Positions 1-7,543 of a stretch of DNA of 64,000 bases are shown here, piece by piece (positions within the stretch are counted from its first letter, which is position 1; every line of letters starts with the position of its first letter). Position numbers and translations under genes: made by a program. Origin of the DNA: Acidiphilium sp. (GTDB taxonomy: Bacteria; Pseudomonadota; Alphaproteobacteria; Acetobacterales; Acetobacteraceae); the NCBI GenBank assembly GCA_028688905.1, contig JAQTXH010000003.1:186001-250000 (forward strand). The letters are read 5' to 3'. The notes beneath the pieces are model-generated. The model saw nothing but the letters and a program-made list of their open reading frames with translations, ran no database searches and was not told the DNA's origin.

Positions 1-2
1 AT

Positions 3-1502
3 GTCGGCTTCGACGACGCGGGCCGCATCCTCGGGTTCGACGTCAGCATGATCGCCAATGCGGGGCATTCGGCCGATCTTTCGGGTCCGGTGGTCACCCG
101 CGCCCTGTGCCATGTCGATAATGCCTACTTTCTGCCTGAAGTGGCCATTCACGGCTACGCCGCGCGCACCAACACCCAGAGCAACACGGCGTTTCGAGGG
201 TTCGGCGGCCCGCAAGGCGCGCTGGTCACCGAAATTGTGCTGGACCGTATCGCCCGCGCCCTGGGACGGGACGCGCTGGAAATCCGGTGCCGCAATCTGT
301 ATGGCACGGCGACTAACAACATCACGCCCTACGGCCAGATCGTGGAAGACAACGTGATCGGACCGATCATCGACGATCTCGTTGTATCCAGCGGCTATCA
401 CGAACGCCGGGCGGCGGTCGCACAGTTCAATCGCGATAACATCGTTTTGAAAAAGGGGTTGGCGCTCACCCCGGTCAAATTCGGTATCTCGTTCAACGTG
501 CCGCATCTCAACCAGGCGGGGGCGCTGGTTCATATTTACGTCGATGGCAGCATTCTGGTCAATCACGGCGGCACCGAAATGGGGCAGGGCCTCAACACCA
601 AGGTCGCCCAGGTGGTCGCGGATGTTCTGGGCGTCGGGTTCGATGCGGTCCGTTGCACCGCCGCCGACACCAGCAAGGTCGCTAACACCTCGGCAACCGC
701 CGCGTCCACCGGGGCCGATCTGAACGGCATGGCGGCGGCGGATGCGGCGCACCGGCTGCGCGACCGCCTCGCGACTTTCGCGGCACGCCACTACGAATGC
801 GATCCCGCCAGCATCCGGTTTGCCAACGGCATGGTCGCGCTGGGGGCGCGCGCCGTCGCGTTTGCGACCCTGGTACGTCAGGCCTACGAGGCGCGGGTGC
901 AGCTTTGGAGCGAGGGATTTTACACCACGCCGAAAATCCACTGGAACCCCACAACAATGAACGGCCGCCCGTTCTATTATTTTGCCTATGGGGCCGCGGT
1001 CAGCGAGGTGGTGATCGACACGCTGACCGGCGAGTTTGCCTTGCTGCGCGCCGATATTCTGCACGATGCCGGGCAGTCGCTGAACCCGGCGATCGATATC
1101 GGTCAGATCGAGGGCGGCTTCATCCAGAGTCTGGGCTGGCTGACCACCGAGGAGCTGGTCTGGCACGAGGCCAGTGGCCGGTTGCTGACCCACGCGCCCA
1201 GCACCTACAAAATCCCCACTGCGAACGACTGCCCGGCGGCGCTGCATGTTCGCCTGTTTGAAAACATCAATACGGAGCCGACGATCTTCCGCTCCAAGGC
1301 GGTGGGCGAACCGCCGATGCTGCTGGCGTTTTCGGCCCTGCTCGCGATCCGCGATGCGATTGCGGCGGTGGGCAACCCCACCGCCGATCCCCCGCTCCGC
1401 GCGCCGGCCACACCGGAGGCAATTCTGGATGCGATCGAAGCGGTGCGGGCGAACGAAGCGGTGCGGGCAATCGAAACCGATCGACCGGCGGGCGGCGGAT
1501 GA
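3..1502 (+). CDS. xdhB: Xanthine dehydrogenase, molybdopterin-binding subunit (C-terminal part, cut by window edge)
   Basis: This is the molybdenum-cofactor subunit that oxidises hypoxanthine and xanthine to urate in purine catabolism. The frame is open from base 3 with no start, so the N-terminal part lies outside the window; 499 residues are visible. The substrate-arginine motif AFRGFGGPQG is near visible residue 63, GTEMGQG near 190, and the catalytic-glutamate motif GEPP near 435, so the active site looks intact. The C-terminus carries a duplicated EAVRAN/EAVRAI hexapeptide from an 18-bp tandem repeat. The stop overlaps the xdhC start (ATGA), so the two are translationally coupled. The family assignment is secure. 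Confidence 0.95.
   Translation, partial: VGFDDAGRILGFDVSMIANAGHSADLSGPVVTRALCHVDNAYFLPEVAIHGYAARTNTQSNTAFRGFGGPQGALVTEIVLDRIARALGRDALEIRCRNLYGTATNNITPYGQIVEDNVIGPIIDDLVVSSGYHERRAAVAQFNRDNIVLKKGLALTPVKFGISFNVPHLNQAGALVHIYVDGSILVNHGGTEMGQGLNTKVAQVVADVLGVGFDAVRCTAADTSKVANTSATAASTGADLNGMAAADAAHRLRDRLATFAARHYECDPASIRFANGMVALGARAVAFATLVRQAYEARVQLWSEGFYTTPKIHWNPTTMNGRPFYYFAYGAAVSEVVIDTLTGEFALLRADILHDAGQSLNPAIDIGQIEGGFIQSLGWLTTEELVWHEASGRLLTHAPSTYKIPTANDCPAALHVRLFENINTEPTIFRSKAVGEPPMLLAFSALLAIRDAIAAVGNPTADPPLRAPATPEAILDAIEAVRANEAVRAIETDRPAGGG
1437..1472 (+). repeat. 18-bp tandem duplication inside xdhB 3' end
   Basis: Two copies of an 18-bp unit starting gaagcggtgcgggc lie head to tail. The unit is a multiple of three, so it adds six residues without shifting the frame. 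Confidence 0.85.
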
Positions 1503-2326
1503 GTCCGCGGGCGGTCAGTGTCGCGGTGGATGCGGTGCGGGGTTCCGCCCCGCGCGAGGCGGGGGCGCGCATGCTGGTGTTTGCCGATGGCACCGAGGGC
1601 AGTATCGGCGGCGGCGCGCTCGAATACGCCGCGATCGGGCAGGCCCGTACCCTGCTCGGCCTCTGGCAGACCCAGGGTGCCACCCCGCACCGGGAAACCC
1701 GTGCCCTCGGCCCGCAACTCGGCCAATGCTGCGGCGGCTCGGTGACGCTAGTGTACGAGCCATGGCTGGCCTGCCGTTTGCCGCCGTCGCCGCCGTTGTT
1801 TCATCTGCAACTGCACGGCGCGGGCCATGTCGGGCGGGCGCTGATCGGCGTGCTGGCGACGCTGCCCGTCACGATCGACTGGATCGACCAGCGGGCGGAC
1901 ATATTTCCGCCTGAACCGCCGCAGGGCCGGGCGCGCCTGCGGTGCCGCCGCGTCGAAATCCCGCAGACCGCGGTGGTCGATGCGCCGCCGGGTGCGCGGT
2001 TTCTGGTGATGACCCATAGCCATGCCCTCGATTTCGCGGTTTGCGCCGCCGTCTTGCGCCGGGGCGACGCCGATTTCGTCGGGCTGATCGGCTCGCGCAC
2101 CAAGCACGCCCGGTTTGTCGGCCGCTGGCGGGCCGCCGGCATCGCCGATGGCGCGATCGACCGGCTGACCTGCCCGATCGGCCTGCCGGGGATCACCGAC
2201 AAGCGCCCGGAAATCATCGCCGTCGCGGTTGCCGCACAGTTGCTCCTGCCCGGCACCAATCCTCCCGCGCGGCCGGTGGCCAAAGAGAGCGCCACCTGCC
2301 CCGACTGCGCCCTCGTCTGCGCCTGA
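1499..2326 (+). CDS. xdhC: Xanthine dehydrogenase accessory protein XdhC
   Basis: XdhC binds molybdenum cofactor, helps its sulfuration and inserts it into xanthine dehydrogenase. The 275-residue protein has the N-terminal XdhC/CoxI domain (GSAPREAGARM, GSIGGGALEY, GQCCGG) and a C-terminal Rossmann-like domain beginning LHGAGHVG. The start ATG overlaps the xdhB stop, the usual xdhB-xdhC arrangement. The extreme C-terminus holds a CPDCALVC cluster of three cysteines. Confidence is high from motifs and operon position. Confidence 0.93.
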   Translation: MSPRAVSVAVDAVRGSAPREAGARMLVFADGTEGSIGGGALEYAAIGQARTLLGLWQTQGATPHRETRALGPQLGQCCGGSVTLVYEPWLACRLPPSPPLFHLQLHGAGHVGRALIGVLATLPVTIDWIDQRADIFPPEPPQGRARLRCRRVEIPQTAVVDAPPGARFLVMTHSHALDFAVCAAVLRRGDADFVGLIGSRTKHARFVGRWRAAGIADGAIDRLTCPIGLPGITDKRPEIIAVAVAAQLLLPGTNPPARPVAKESATCPDCALVCA

Positions 2327-2401
2327 TCGTGTCCCCATGGGCGGTTGGAACCGCGCGCCATTTTGCGCCATAAGGCAGGGGAGCAACACGGGACGCACGC
2401 G

Positions 2402-3844
2402 ATGGCCGGATACGATATTGTTATCAAGGGCGGCACGGTGGTCACGCCGGTCGAACAGTTCCGCGCCGACATCGGCATCACCGGTGAAACCATCGCCGCG
2501 ATCGGCGCAGATCTGCATGGCGAGCGGGTGATCGACGCCACCGGATTGCTGGTCATGCCGGGCGGGGTCGATAGTCATTGCCATATCGAACAATTGCGGG
2601 CCGATGGCACGGCGGATGAGGAGAGTTTTGTCTCCGCCAGCACCTCGGCCTTCGCAGGGGGTACCACCACCGCCATCACGTTTTCCACCCAGTTCAAGGG
2701 CTGTCCGATCGGGCCGAGCCTCGCCGAATACCAGCGCCGCGCCGCGACCGCGATGATGGACTACAGTTTCCACCAGATCATCACCGATCCGACCGACGAA
2801 GTGATCCACCAGGAAATCCCGGCACTGATCGCCGCCGGTATCCGCAGCCTCAAGGTGTTCCTGACCTACGATCCGCTGCACGTCGATGACCGGGGATTTA
2901 TTCGCATTCTGGCGGCGGCGCGGCGGCACGGCGCGTTAGTGACGGTGCATTGCGAGAATTACGCGGCGATCGGCTGGATGACCGAGGCGCTGCTCGCCGC
3001 CGGCCACACCATCCCGAAGTACCACGCCTGGTCGCGCCCGGTTGCGGTGGAGCGGGAAGCGACGTTTCGCGCCATCGCCCTGGCCGAACTGGTCGATCAG
3101 CCGATCCAGATTTTTCACGTGTCTTGCAGCGAGGTCGCCGAGGAGATCGCCCGCGCCCAGGCGCGGGGCGTCAAGGTATGGGCGGAAACCTGCTCGCAAT
3201 ATCTCACCCTGACGGCGGATGACATGGACCGCCCCGGCTTTGAGGGGGCGAAGTTCATGTGCAGCCCCGCCCCGCGCGACGCCGATGCCGCGGCGGGCCT
3301 GTGGTCGCAGATCGGGCGCGGAACCATCGATGTCATTTCATCCGATCATAGCGGCTATCGGTTCGCGGGCACCGCAGGCAAGCGCAGTGCCGGAGTGGAT
3401 GCGCCGTTCCGCGACATTCCCAACGGGGTGCCCGGTCTGGGCGCGCGGCTGGCGCTGCTGTTCAGCGAAGGGGTGAGTGCCGGGCGCATCACCGCGAGCG
3501 ATTTCGTGCGCCTGACCGCCTTCAACCCGGCCCGGCTGTTCGGTTTGCAAACCAAGGGGCGGCTCTCACCGGGGGCCGACGCCGATGTGGTGTTGTGGGA
3601 CCCGATGAAGCAGGTCACGCTGACCAACGCGATGATGCAGCACGCGATCGATTACTCGCCCTACGAAGGCCGCGCGGTCACCGGGTTTCCGGTTCTGACG
3701 CTGCGCCGGGGTCGTGTGGTGATGCGCGATGGCACGGTGCAGGCCGAACCCGGCACCGGGCGGTTTGTCGCCCGCGCCCCTTACGACTTCATCAAACCGG
3801 CCGGCTGCCTCGCCAACGGGTTCGATGCATCGAACTTCGCCTGA
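2402..3844 (+). CDS. hydA: Dihydropyrimidinase / D-hydantoinase
   Basis: This cyclic amidohydrolase opens dihydrouracil, dihydrothymine or hydantoin rings to N-carbamoyl amino acids in the cytoplasm. From the chosen start it has 480 residues. The full binuclear metal set is visible: HxH at 59/61, the lysine to be carbamylated at 151, H183, H239 and D315. The start at 2402 (MAGYDI) is preferred over an ATG 57 bases upstream because the family begins there; a gggag sequence lies upstream. It follows xdhC in the same direction and probably shares its operon. An N-carbamoyl hydrolase at 61376 could take the product further. Dihydropyrimidinase and hydantoinase cannot be told apart from sequence. 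Confidence 0.93.
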   Translation: MAGYDIVIKGGTVVTPVEQFRADIGITGETIAAIGADLHGERVIDATGLLVMPGGVDSHCHIEQLRADGTADEESFVSASTSAFAGGTTTAITFSTQFKGCPIGPSLAEYQRRAATAMMDYSFHQIITDPTDEVIHQEIPALIAAGIRSLKVFLTYDPLHVDDRGFIRILAAARRHGALVTVHCENYAAIGWMTEALLAAGHTIPKYHAWSRPVAVEREATFRAIALAELVDQPIQIFHVSCSEVAEEIARAQARGVKVWAETCSQYLTLTADDMDRPGFEGAKFMCSPAPRDADAAAGLWSQIGRGTIDVISSDHSGYRFAGTAGKRSAGVDAPFRDIPNGVPGLGARLALLFSEGVSAGRITASDFVRLTAFNPARLFGLQTKGRLSPGADADVVLWDPMKQVTLTNAMMQHAIDYSPYEGRAVTGFPVLTLRRGRVVMRDGTVQAEPGTGRFVARAPYDFIKPAGCLANGFDASNFA

Positions 3845-3854
3845 GCGGTCCTGA

Positions 3855-4982
3855 TCAGTATAGCAGCCCAACCTCGGCAATGGCGGCGAACTGGGTGCTG
3901 ATGCCGCCAACCCCTTTATTGATGTGAACGAACGCAAGGTCGGTGCGGGCAAACAGGCTTTTGTACTGCCATGTCGGCGTGATCGCGGCACCCCATAAAT
4001 TAGTGCCCGCACCATAGCCGAAGTAATCGCCGCCGGCCCCGTCGCGGTGCGAGGGTGTTTCGGTCGCATATTCAACAAATCCACCCAAGGAATAGGGCGA
4101 CTTGCCGAACGCGTAGTCGGCGAACACACCCGAAGTGAAATTTGCCGCCGGTCCCGCGAGTTCGGCCTGTGGCGCATAACGATGGACGGGGCCGGCGTAT
4201 TCATATTGAATTTCAGGGGTTACAGTAAAGCCGCCCGATGTGTAGGTCATCCATCCGCCGTAGAGCGTCGAATTATTGTATAGCAGATTACCAATCCCGG
4301 TCACGTTCGGGCCGGTGGTGCCGAGGTGGCTGGCACCGTTCAGCGTCACGCTCAGCGTCGGACTGACGACATAGGTCAGCAGCCATTGCAGGTAGTTGAC
4401 GCGCTTGGTGTAAAATCCGTCGTCGAGCTGAACCACCCCGTTGAACCGCCCGTAGGAGCCGGATGCGTTCACGCCGCGTGCCTGCGCCGGTTCGACAAAG
4501 GCGATTTCGCTGTGGAACATACTGTAGTTGTTCCAGTCCTGCGCCGATTCGAAACCTTCCGGGGTGCCGAGCTGGCCCGCCGAAATCGTGATGTGGCTGT
4601 TCAGGACCAGCGACAGATACCCCGCGTACAGAGCGCTGAACGGTATGTAGTTCGGGCCGCCCGGCGTCGCCGAACCAGGCGGATAGCCCAGCACCAGCCC
4701 GGAATAGGCACCCACCCGCACCGTGGCGCGGATGACGCCGGTGGTGGTGCTGACGCCGATCAAGGCGTTTTGCAACTGCACGCCGTCCGATTTGATGCCA
4801 TCCGGAGGGTTGTTCATGGCGTAACCGAAGCCATCCGCCCCGATGTTGATCTCGATGGGTCCGAGCGGGCCGCCATCGAACGGAACCGGTGCCGGCGGTG
4901 CCAATGCGGCGTGCGCCATCGCGCAGGTCGAGACGAGAACGACAGAACCGAGCAGGCGCGCGGCGAAAGCCATGGGTTTCAT
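3855..4982 (-). CDS. Outer-membrane beta-barrel porin-like protein
   Basis: The 375-residue product has an N-terminal signal peptide ending near AHA (about residue 25). The rest is rich in alternating aromatic and small residues (many Tyr, Gly, Asn, Ser), as in beta-barrel porins of the OmpL/BBP2 type, and it ends in Leu-Leu-Tyr, an aromatic outer-membrane terminus. It probably lets small solutes such as pyrimidines or hydantoins across the outer membrane. That role is inferred from its place between hydantoinase and the NCS1 permease. Its 3' end converges on hydA with only a few bases between. It is less GC-rich than its neighbours, as usual for porins. Confidence 0.7.
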   Translation of the reverse strand: MKPMAFAARLLGSVVLVSTCAMAHAALAPPAPVPFDGGPLGPIEINIGADGFGYAMNNPPDGIKSDGVQLQNALIGVSTTTGVIRATVRVGAYSGLVLGYPPGSATPGGPNYIPFSALYAGYLSLVLNSHITISAGQLGTPEGFESAQDWNNYSMFHSEIAFVEPAQARGVNASGSYGRFNGVVQLDDGFYTKRVNYLQWLLTYVVSPTLSVTLNGASHLGTTGPNVTGIGNLLYNNSTLYGGWMTYTSGGFTVTPEIQYEYAGPVHRYAPQAELAGPAANFTSGVFADYAFGKSPYSLGGFVEYATETPSHRDGAGGDYFGYGAGTNLWGAAITPTWQYKSLFARTDLAFVHINKGVGGISTQFAAIAEVGLLY

Positions 4983-5056
4983 GGAATACTAACCTTTGGA
5001 TAGGGGTTGTCGGATCGCCGGAAGGCGCGCGGTGGACTGAGGTTATTTCGGGGTGG

Positions 5057-6526
5057 TTATCCGACAGTGGTTCGCGCCGCGCGGCGCGAGAGTGTCACGT
5101 ATATCGTGGCCGCAATGACGCCGCCGATGAACAGCGAAAACGTCTTGAGTTCACCGGGGATAAATCCGGTCGCGATCGCGACCAGGCTCGCCGCGATCAC
5201 ACTTTTCACCGCGACCGGGTTGAACCCGTTGGCATACCAGTAAGGATCGCCCGGGCGGTCGCTGAACAAGGCCGGCACGTCGATGGTTTGTGCTTTCACC
5301 AGATAGAAATCGGCGAGCAGAATGCCGTAGAGCGGGCCGATCGCGGCGGCGAGCAGATCGACCGTGTAGTGGATCGTCGCTGGATTATTGAACAGATTCC
5401 ACGGCATCAGGAACACAGATCCGACCGCTGCGATCATCCCGCCCATCCGAAAGCTGACCCGGTGTGGCGCACAATTCGAAAAATCGAAGGCGGGGGAAAC
5501 GAAGTTGGCGACAATGTTGATCCCCACCGTCGCGGTGACGAAGGTGAACGCCCCCAGCAACGCGGCGGTGGTATTGCCGATTTTGCCGACGGTGATCACC
5601 GGGTCGGTAATCATGGCACCGAACACCGGGATGGTACCGGAAACCACGACCACGGTGACGATCGAGAACAGCAGGAAATTCACCGGCAGACCCCAAAAAT
5701 TACCCTTGCGGACATCTGCGTTGGTGCGGCAATACCGCGCGAAATCGGCAAAGTTCAGCGTCGGGCCGGCAAAATATCCGGCGACCAGCGCCACCGCCAA
5801 AATCATCTGCCAGATCACCGCGCCGCCGTGCAGATGGGTCGATGACAGGTTGAAGCTGATATGATCAAGTCCGGCCCGCGAGACGATCCAGACCGCGAGG
5901 GCCAGCATCACTGCGTAAACCGCCGGCCCCGCCCAGTCGATGAAGCGCTTGATGCTCTCCATCCCCTGCCAGAACACGATCGCTTGCAACGTCCAAACCA
6001 GCAGAAAGCTGATCCAGCCCAGTGTCGACAGGCCGAGAAACGCCGATTTTTCAAGCGAAACCGTGGCGGGGTCGAATTTGAGGATCAGGATATTGAGAGC
6101 GCCGGACGCAAGGTAGGTCTGAATACCATACCAGACCACCGCGATGGCACCGCGAATCACCGCCGCGATATTGGCACCGAACACGCCAAATGAGACGCGG
6201 GCGACCACGGCATACGGCACCCCGGCCTGCTGCCCCATTTTGCCAAGAAGATTGGCGAATAACTGAACGATCGAAATTCCGATCAACAGGCTGATCAGCA
6301 CTTGCCACCCCGTCAGGCCGGAGGCGAACAGGCTGGCGGCGAACACATAGCCGCCGACGCTGTGGACATCGGCCATCCAGAACGCGAAAATGTTGTACCA
6401 GGTCCAGCTTTGCGTTTTACCCGGCGCGACGTCGGTGCCGATCTTTGCCAGCGGAGCGAGGTCGTCATTAAATAGCCGGTCCGAATACGGTTCGGCGAGC
6501 GGCGTGGCGATTACGAAATCACTCAT
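5057..6526 (-). CDS. NCS1-family nucleobase:cation symporter
   Basis: The 489-residue inner-membrane protein has about twelve hydrophobic segments. It shows the NCS1 pattern of a short N-terminal NDDLAP stretch, a WYNI motif before the first helix, and GADFARYCR-like wording (NFADFARYCR) in the middle. The family takes up uracil, cytosine, hydantoin, allantoin or thiamine with Na+ or H+. Hydantoinase and xanthine dehydrogenase next door suggest a hydantoin, pyrimidine or purine substrate. The start is supported by aggagcc seven bases upstream. It is divergent from the GntR regulator at 6656, which is the likely controller. Confidence 0.88.
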   Translation of the reverse strand: MSDFVIATPLAEPYSDRLFNDDLAPLAKIGTDVAPGKTQSWTWYNIFAFWMADVHSVGGYVFAASLFASGLTGWQVLISLLIGISIVQLFANLLGKMGQQAGVPYAVVARVSFGVFGANIAAVIRGAIAVVWYGIQTYLASGALNILILKFDPATVSLEKSAFLGLSTLGWISFLLVWTLQAIVFWQGMESIKRFIDWAGPAVYAVMLALAVWIVSRAGLDHISFNLSSTHLHGGAVIWQMILAVALVAGYFAGPTLNFADFARYCRTNADVRKGNFWGLPVNFLLFSIVTVVVVSGTIPVFGAMITDPVITVGKIGNTTAALLGAFTFVTATVGINIVANFVSPAFDFSNCAPHRVSFRMGGMIAAVGSVFLMPWNLFNNPATIHYTVDLLAAAIGPLYGILLADFYLVKAQTIDVPALFSDRPGDPYWYANGFNPVAVKSVIAASLVAIATGFIPGELKTFSLFIGGVIAATIYVTLSRRAARTTVG

Positions 6527-6602
6527 CGGAGGCTCCTGTTACGAAAAAATCGGAGCCGCGTAGCTATTGTTTCCCTCGTCACTTGACACCATACTCAACA
6601 GG

Positions 6603-6621
6603 GTTGCCACTTCCTGTCAAC
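6603..6621. promoter_or_regulatory. Candidate GntR operator in the NCS1/GntR divergent region
   Basis: The imperfect palindrome GTTGCCA-N5-TGTCAAC (one mismatch) lies between the divergent permease and GntR genes. The right arm read on the minus strand contains TTGACA, a plausible -35 for the permease. Position and symmetry suit a FadR-type GntR operator; binding is not shown. Confidence 0.35.
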
Positions 6622-6655
6622 AAAAATCAGAACAATTGTGAACAATCTTTCGCGT

Positions 6656-7393
6656 ATGAATGCCAAGCCCGTGCCGCTTTCTCCCCAAACGCCGGCGACG
6701 TTCCCCCGTGCCACCACGGGACTAACGGCGGTGGAGGTCGGAATTTTCGCCGCACTGCACGCCGCGATCGTTGAACAGCGCCTGCTTCCCGGCACCCGAT
6801 TGATCGAGGAAGAACTGGCGGCGATCTACCGGACGAGCCGGATGCGGATCAGACGGGTGTTGCTGGCGCTGGCGCACGAGGGCGTCATCGCGTTGCCGCC
6901 AGGGCGGGGCGCACAAGTTGCCTGTCCGAGCGTGGAGGATGCAAAATCGGTGTTCCAGGCCCGCCGCCTGATCGAAGCGGGGTTGATCGAGGCACCGGGT
7001 GCCGCGCTGGCACCGCCCGCCATTGCGGCGCTGCGCCAGTGCCTGCGTGCTGAAACCGCGGCAAACCAGGTCCACGACCGTGCCGGGATGATCGCGCAAT
7101 CGGGTCTGTTTCACCTCGAACTGGCGCGCGGATTGGGCAACCCGGTCATTGCCGATATCGTATCGACTCTGGTGAGCCGGTCGTCACTGATCATTGCCCT
7201 GTTCCAGCGCAACAGCGCGGTTTGCTGCCGCCTCGACGAGCACGCCGTGCTGATCGAGGCATTGGAGGCCGGCCGGTTCGGCCCTGCTGCCGTGCTGATG
7301 CGCGACCACCTCGACGCGATCGAGGCGGGGCTTGATATCGAAGTAAAACCGGGGGTACCGAACGATCTACGCGCGATCCTGGCTAGAACCTGA
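6656..7393 (+). CDS. GntR-family transcriptional regulator, FCD subfamily
   Basis: The 245-residue regulator has an N-terminal winged helix-turn-helix (about residues 25-90, with LIEEELAAIYRTSRMRIRRVL) and a C-terminal all-helical FCD ligand domain with metal-binding histidines in FHLELA and the HAVLIEALEAG segment. FCD regulators usually sense the substrate of a neighbouring catabolic operon. Here the divergent NCS1 permease and the hydantoinase/xanthine dehydrogenase genes are the natural targets. The ATG at 6656 is chosen; an in-frame GTG 18 bases upstream is possible. Confidence 0.88.
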   Translation: MNAKPVPLSPQTPATFPRATTGLTAVEVGIFAALHAAIVEQRLLPGTRLIEEELAAIYRTSRMRIRRVLLALAHEGVIALPPGRGAQVACPSVEDAKSVFQARRLIEAGLIEAPGAALAPPAIAALRQCLRAETAANQVHDRAGMIAQSGLFHLELARGLGNPVIADIVSTLVSRSSLIIALFQRNSAVCCRLDEHAVLIEALEAGRFGPAAVLMRDHLDAIEAGLDIEVKPGVPNDLRAILART

Positions 7394-7448
7394 TCATTTG
7401 AGGATGAACAGGCTCTATCGCTATTTTCGCGAGCAATATTGCTCTAAA
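7384..7448 (+). repeat. Dispersed palindromic repeat, copy B
   Basis: This copy carries an inverted repeat (tagaacctg/caggctcta, one mismatch) followed by the core tcgctatttt, gcgagcaatat and gctcta. It matches the copy at 56112 closely and the minus-strand copy near 30160. It sits between the convergent GntR and sigma54-activator genes and could act as a two-way terminator. Confidence 0.75.
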
Positions 7449-7543
7449 CCCACCCCTCTAACAATCACAACCGATTTATAGAAAGGGCTTTGTCTCTATT
7501 CTTTCAAGAAAAAAAACATCCTTGTTTAAAAACACGTCCTTTT

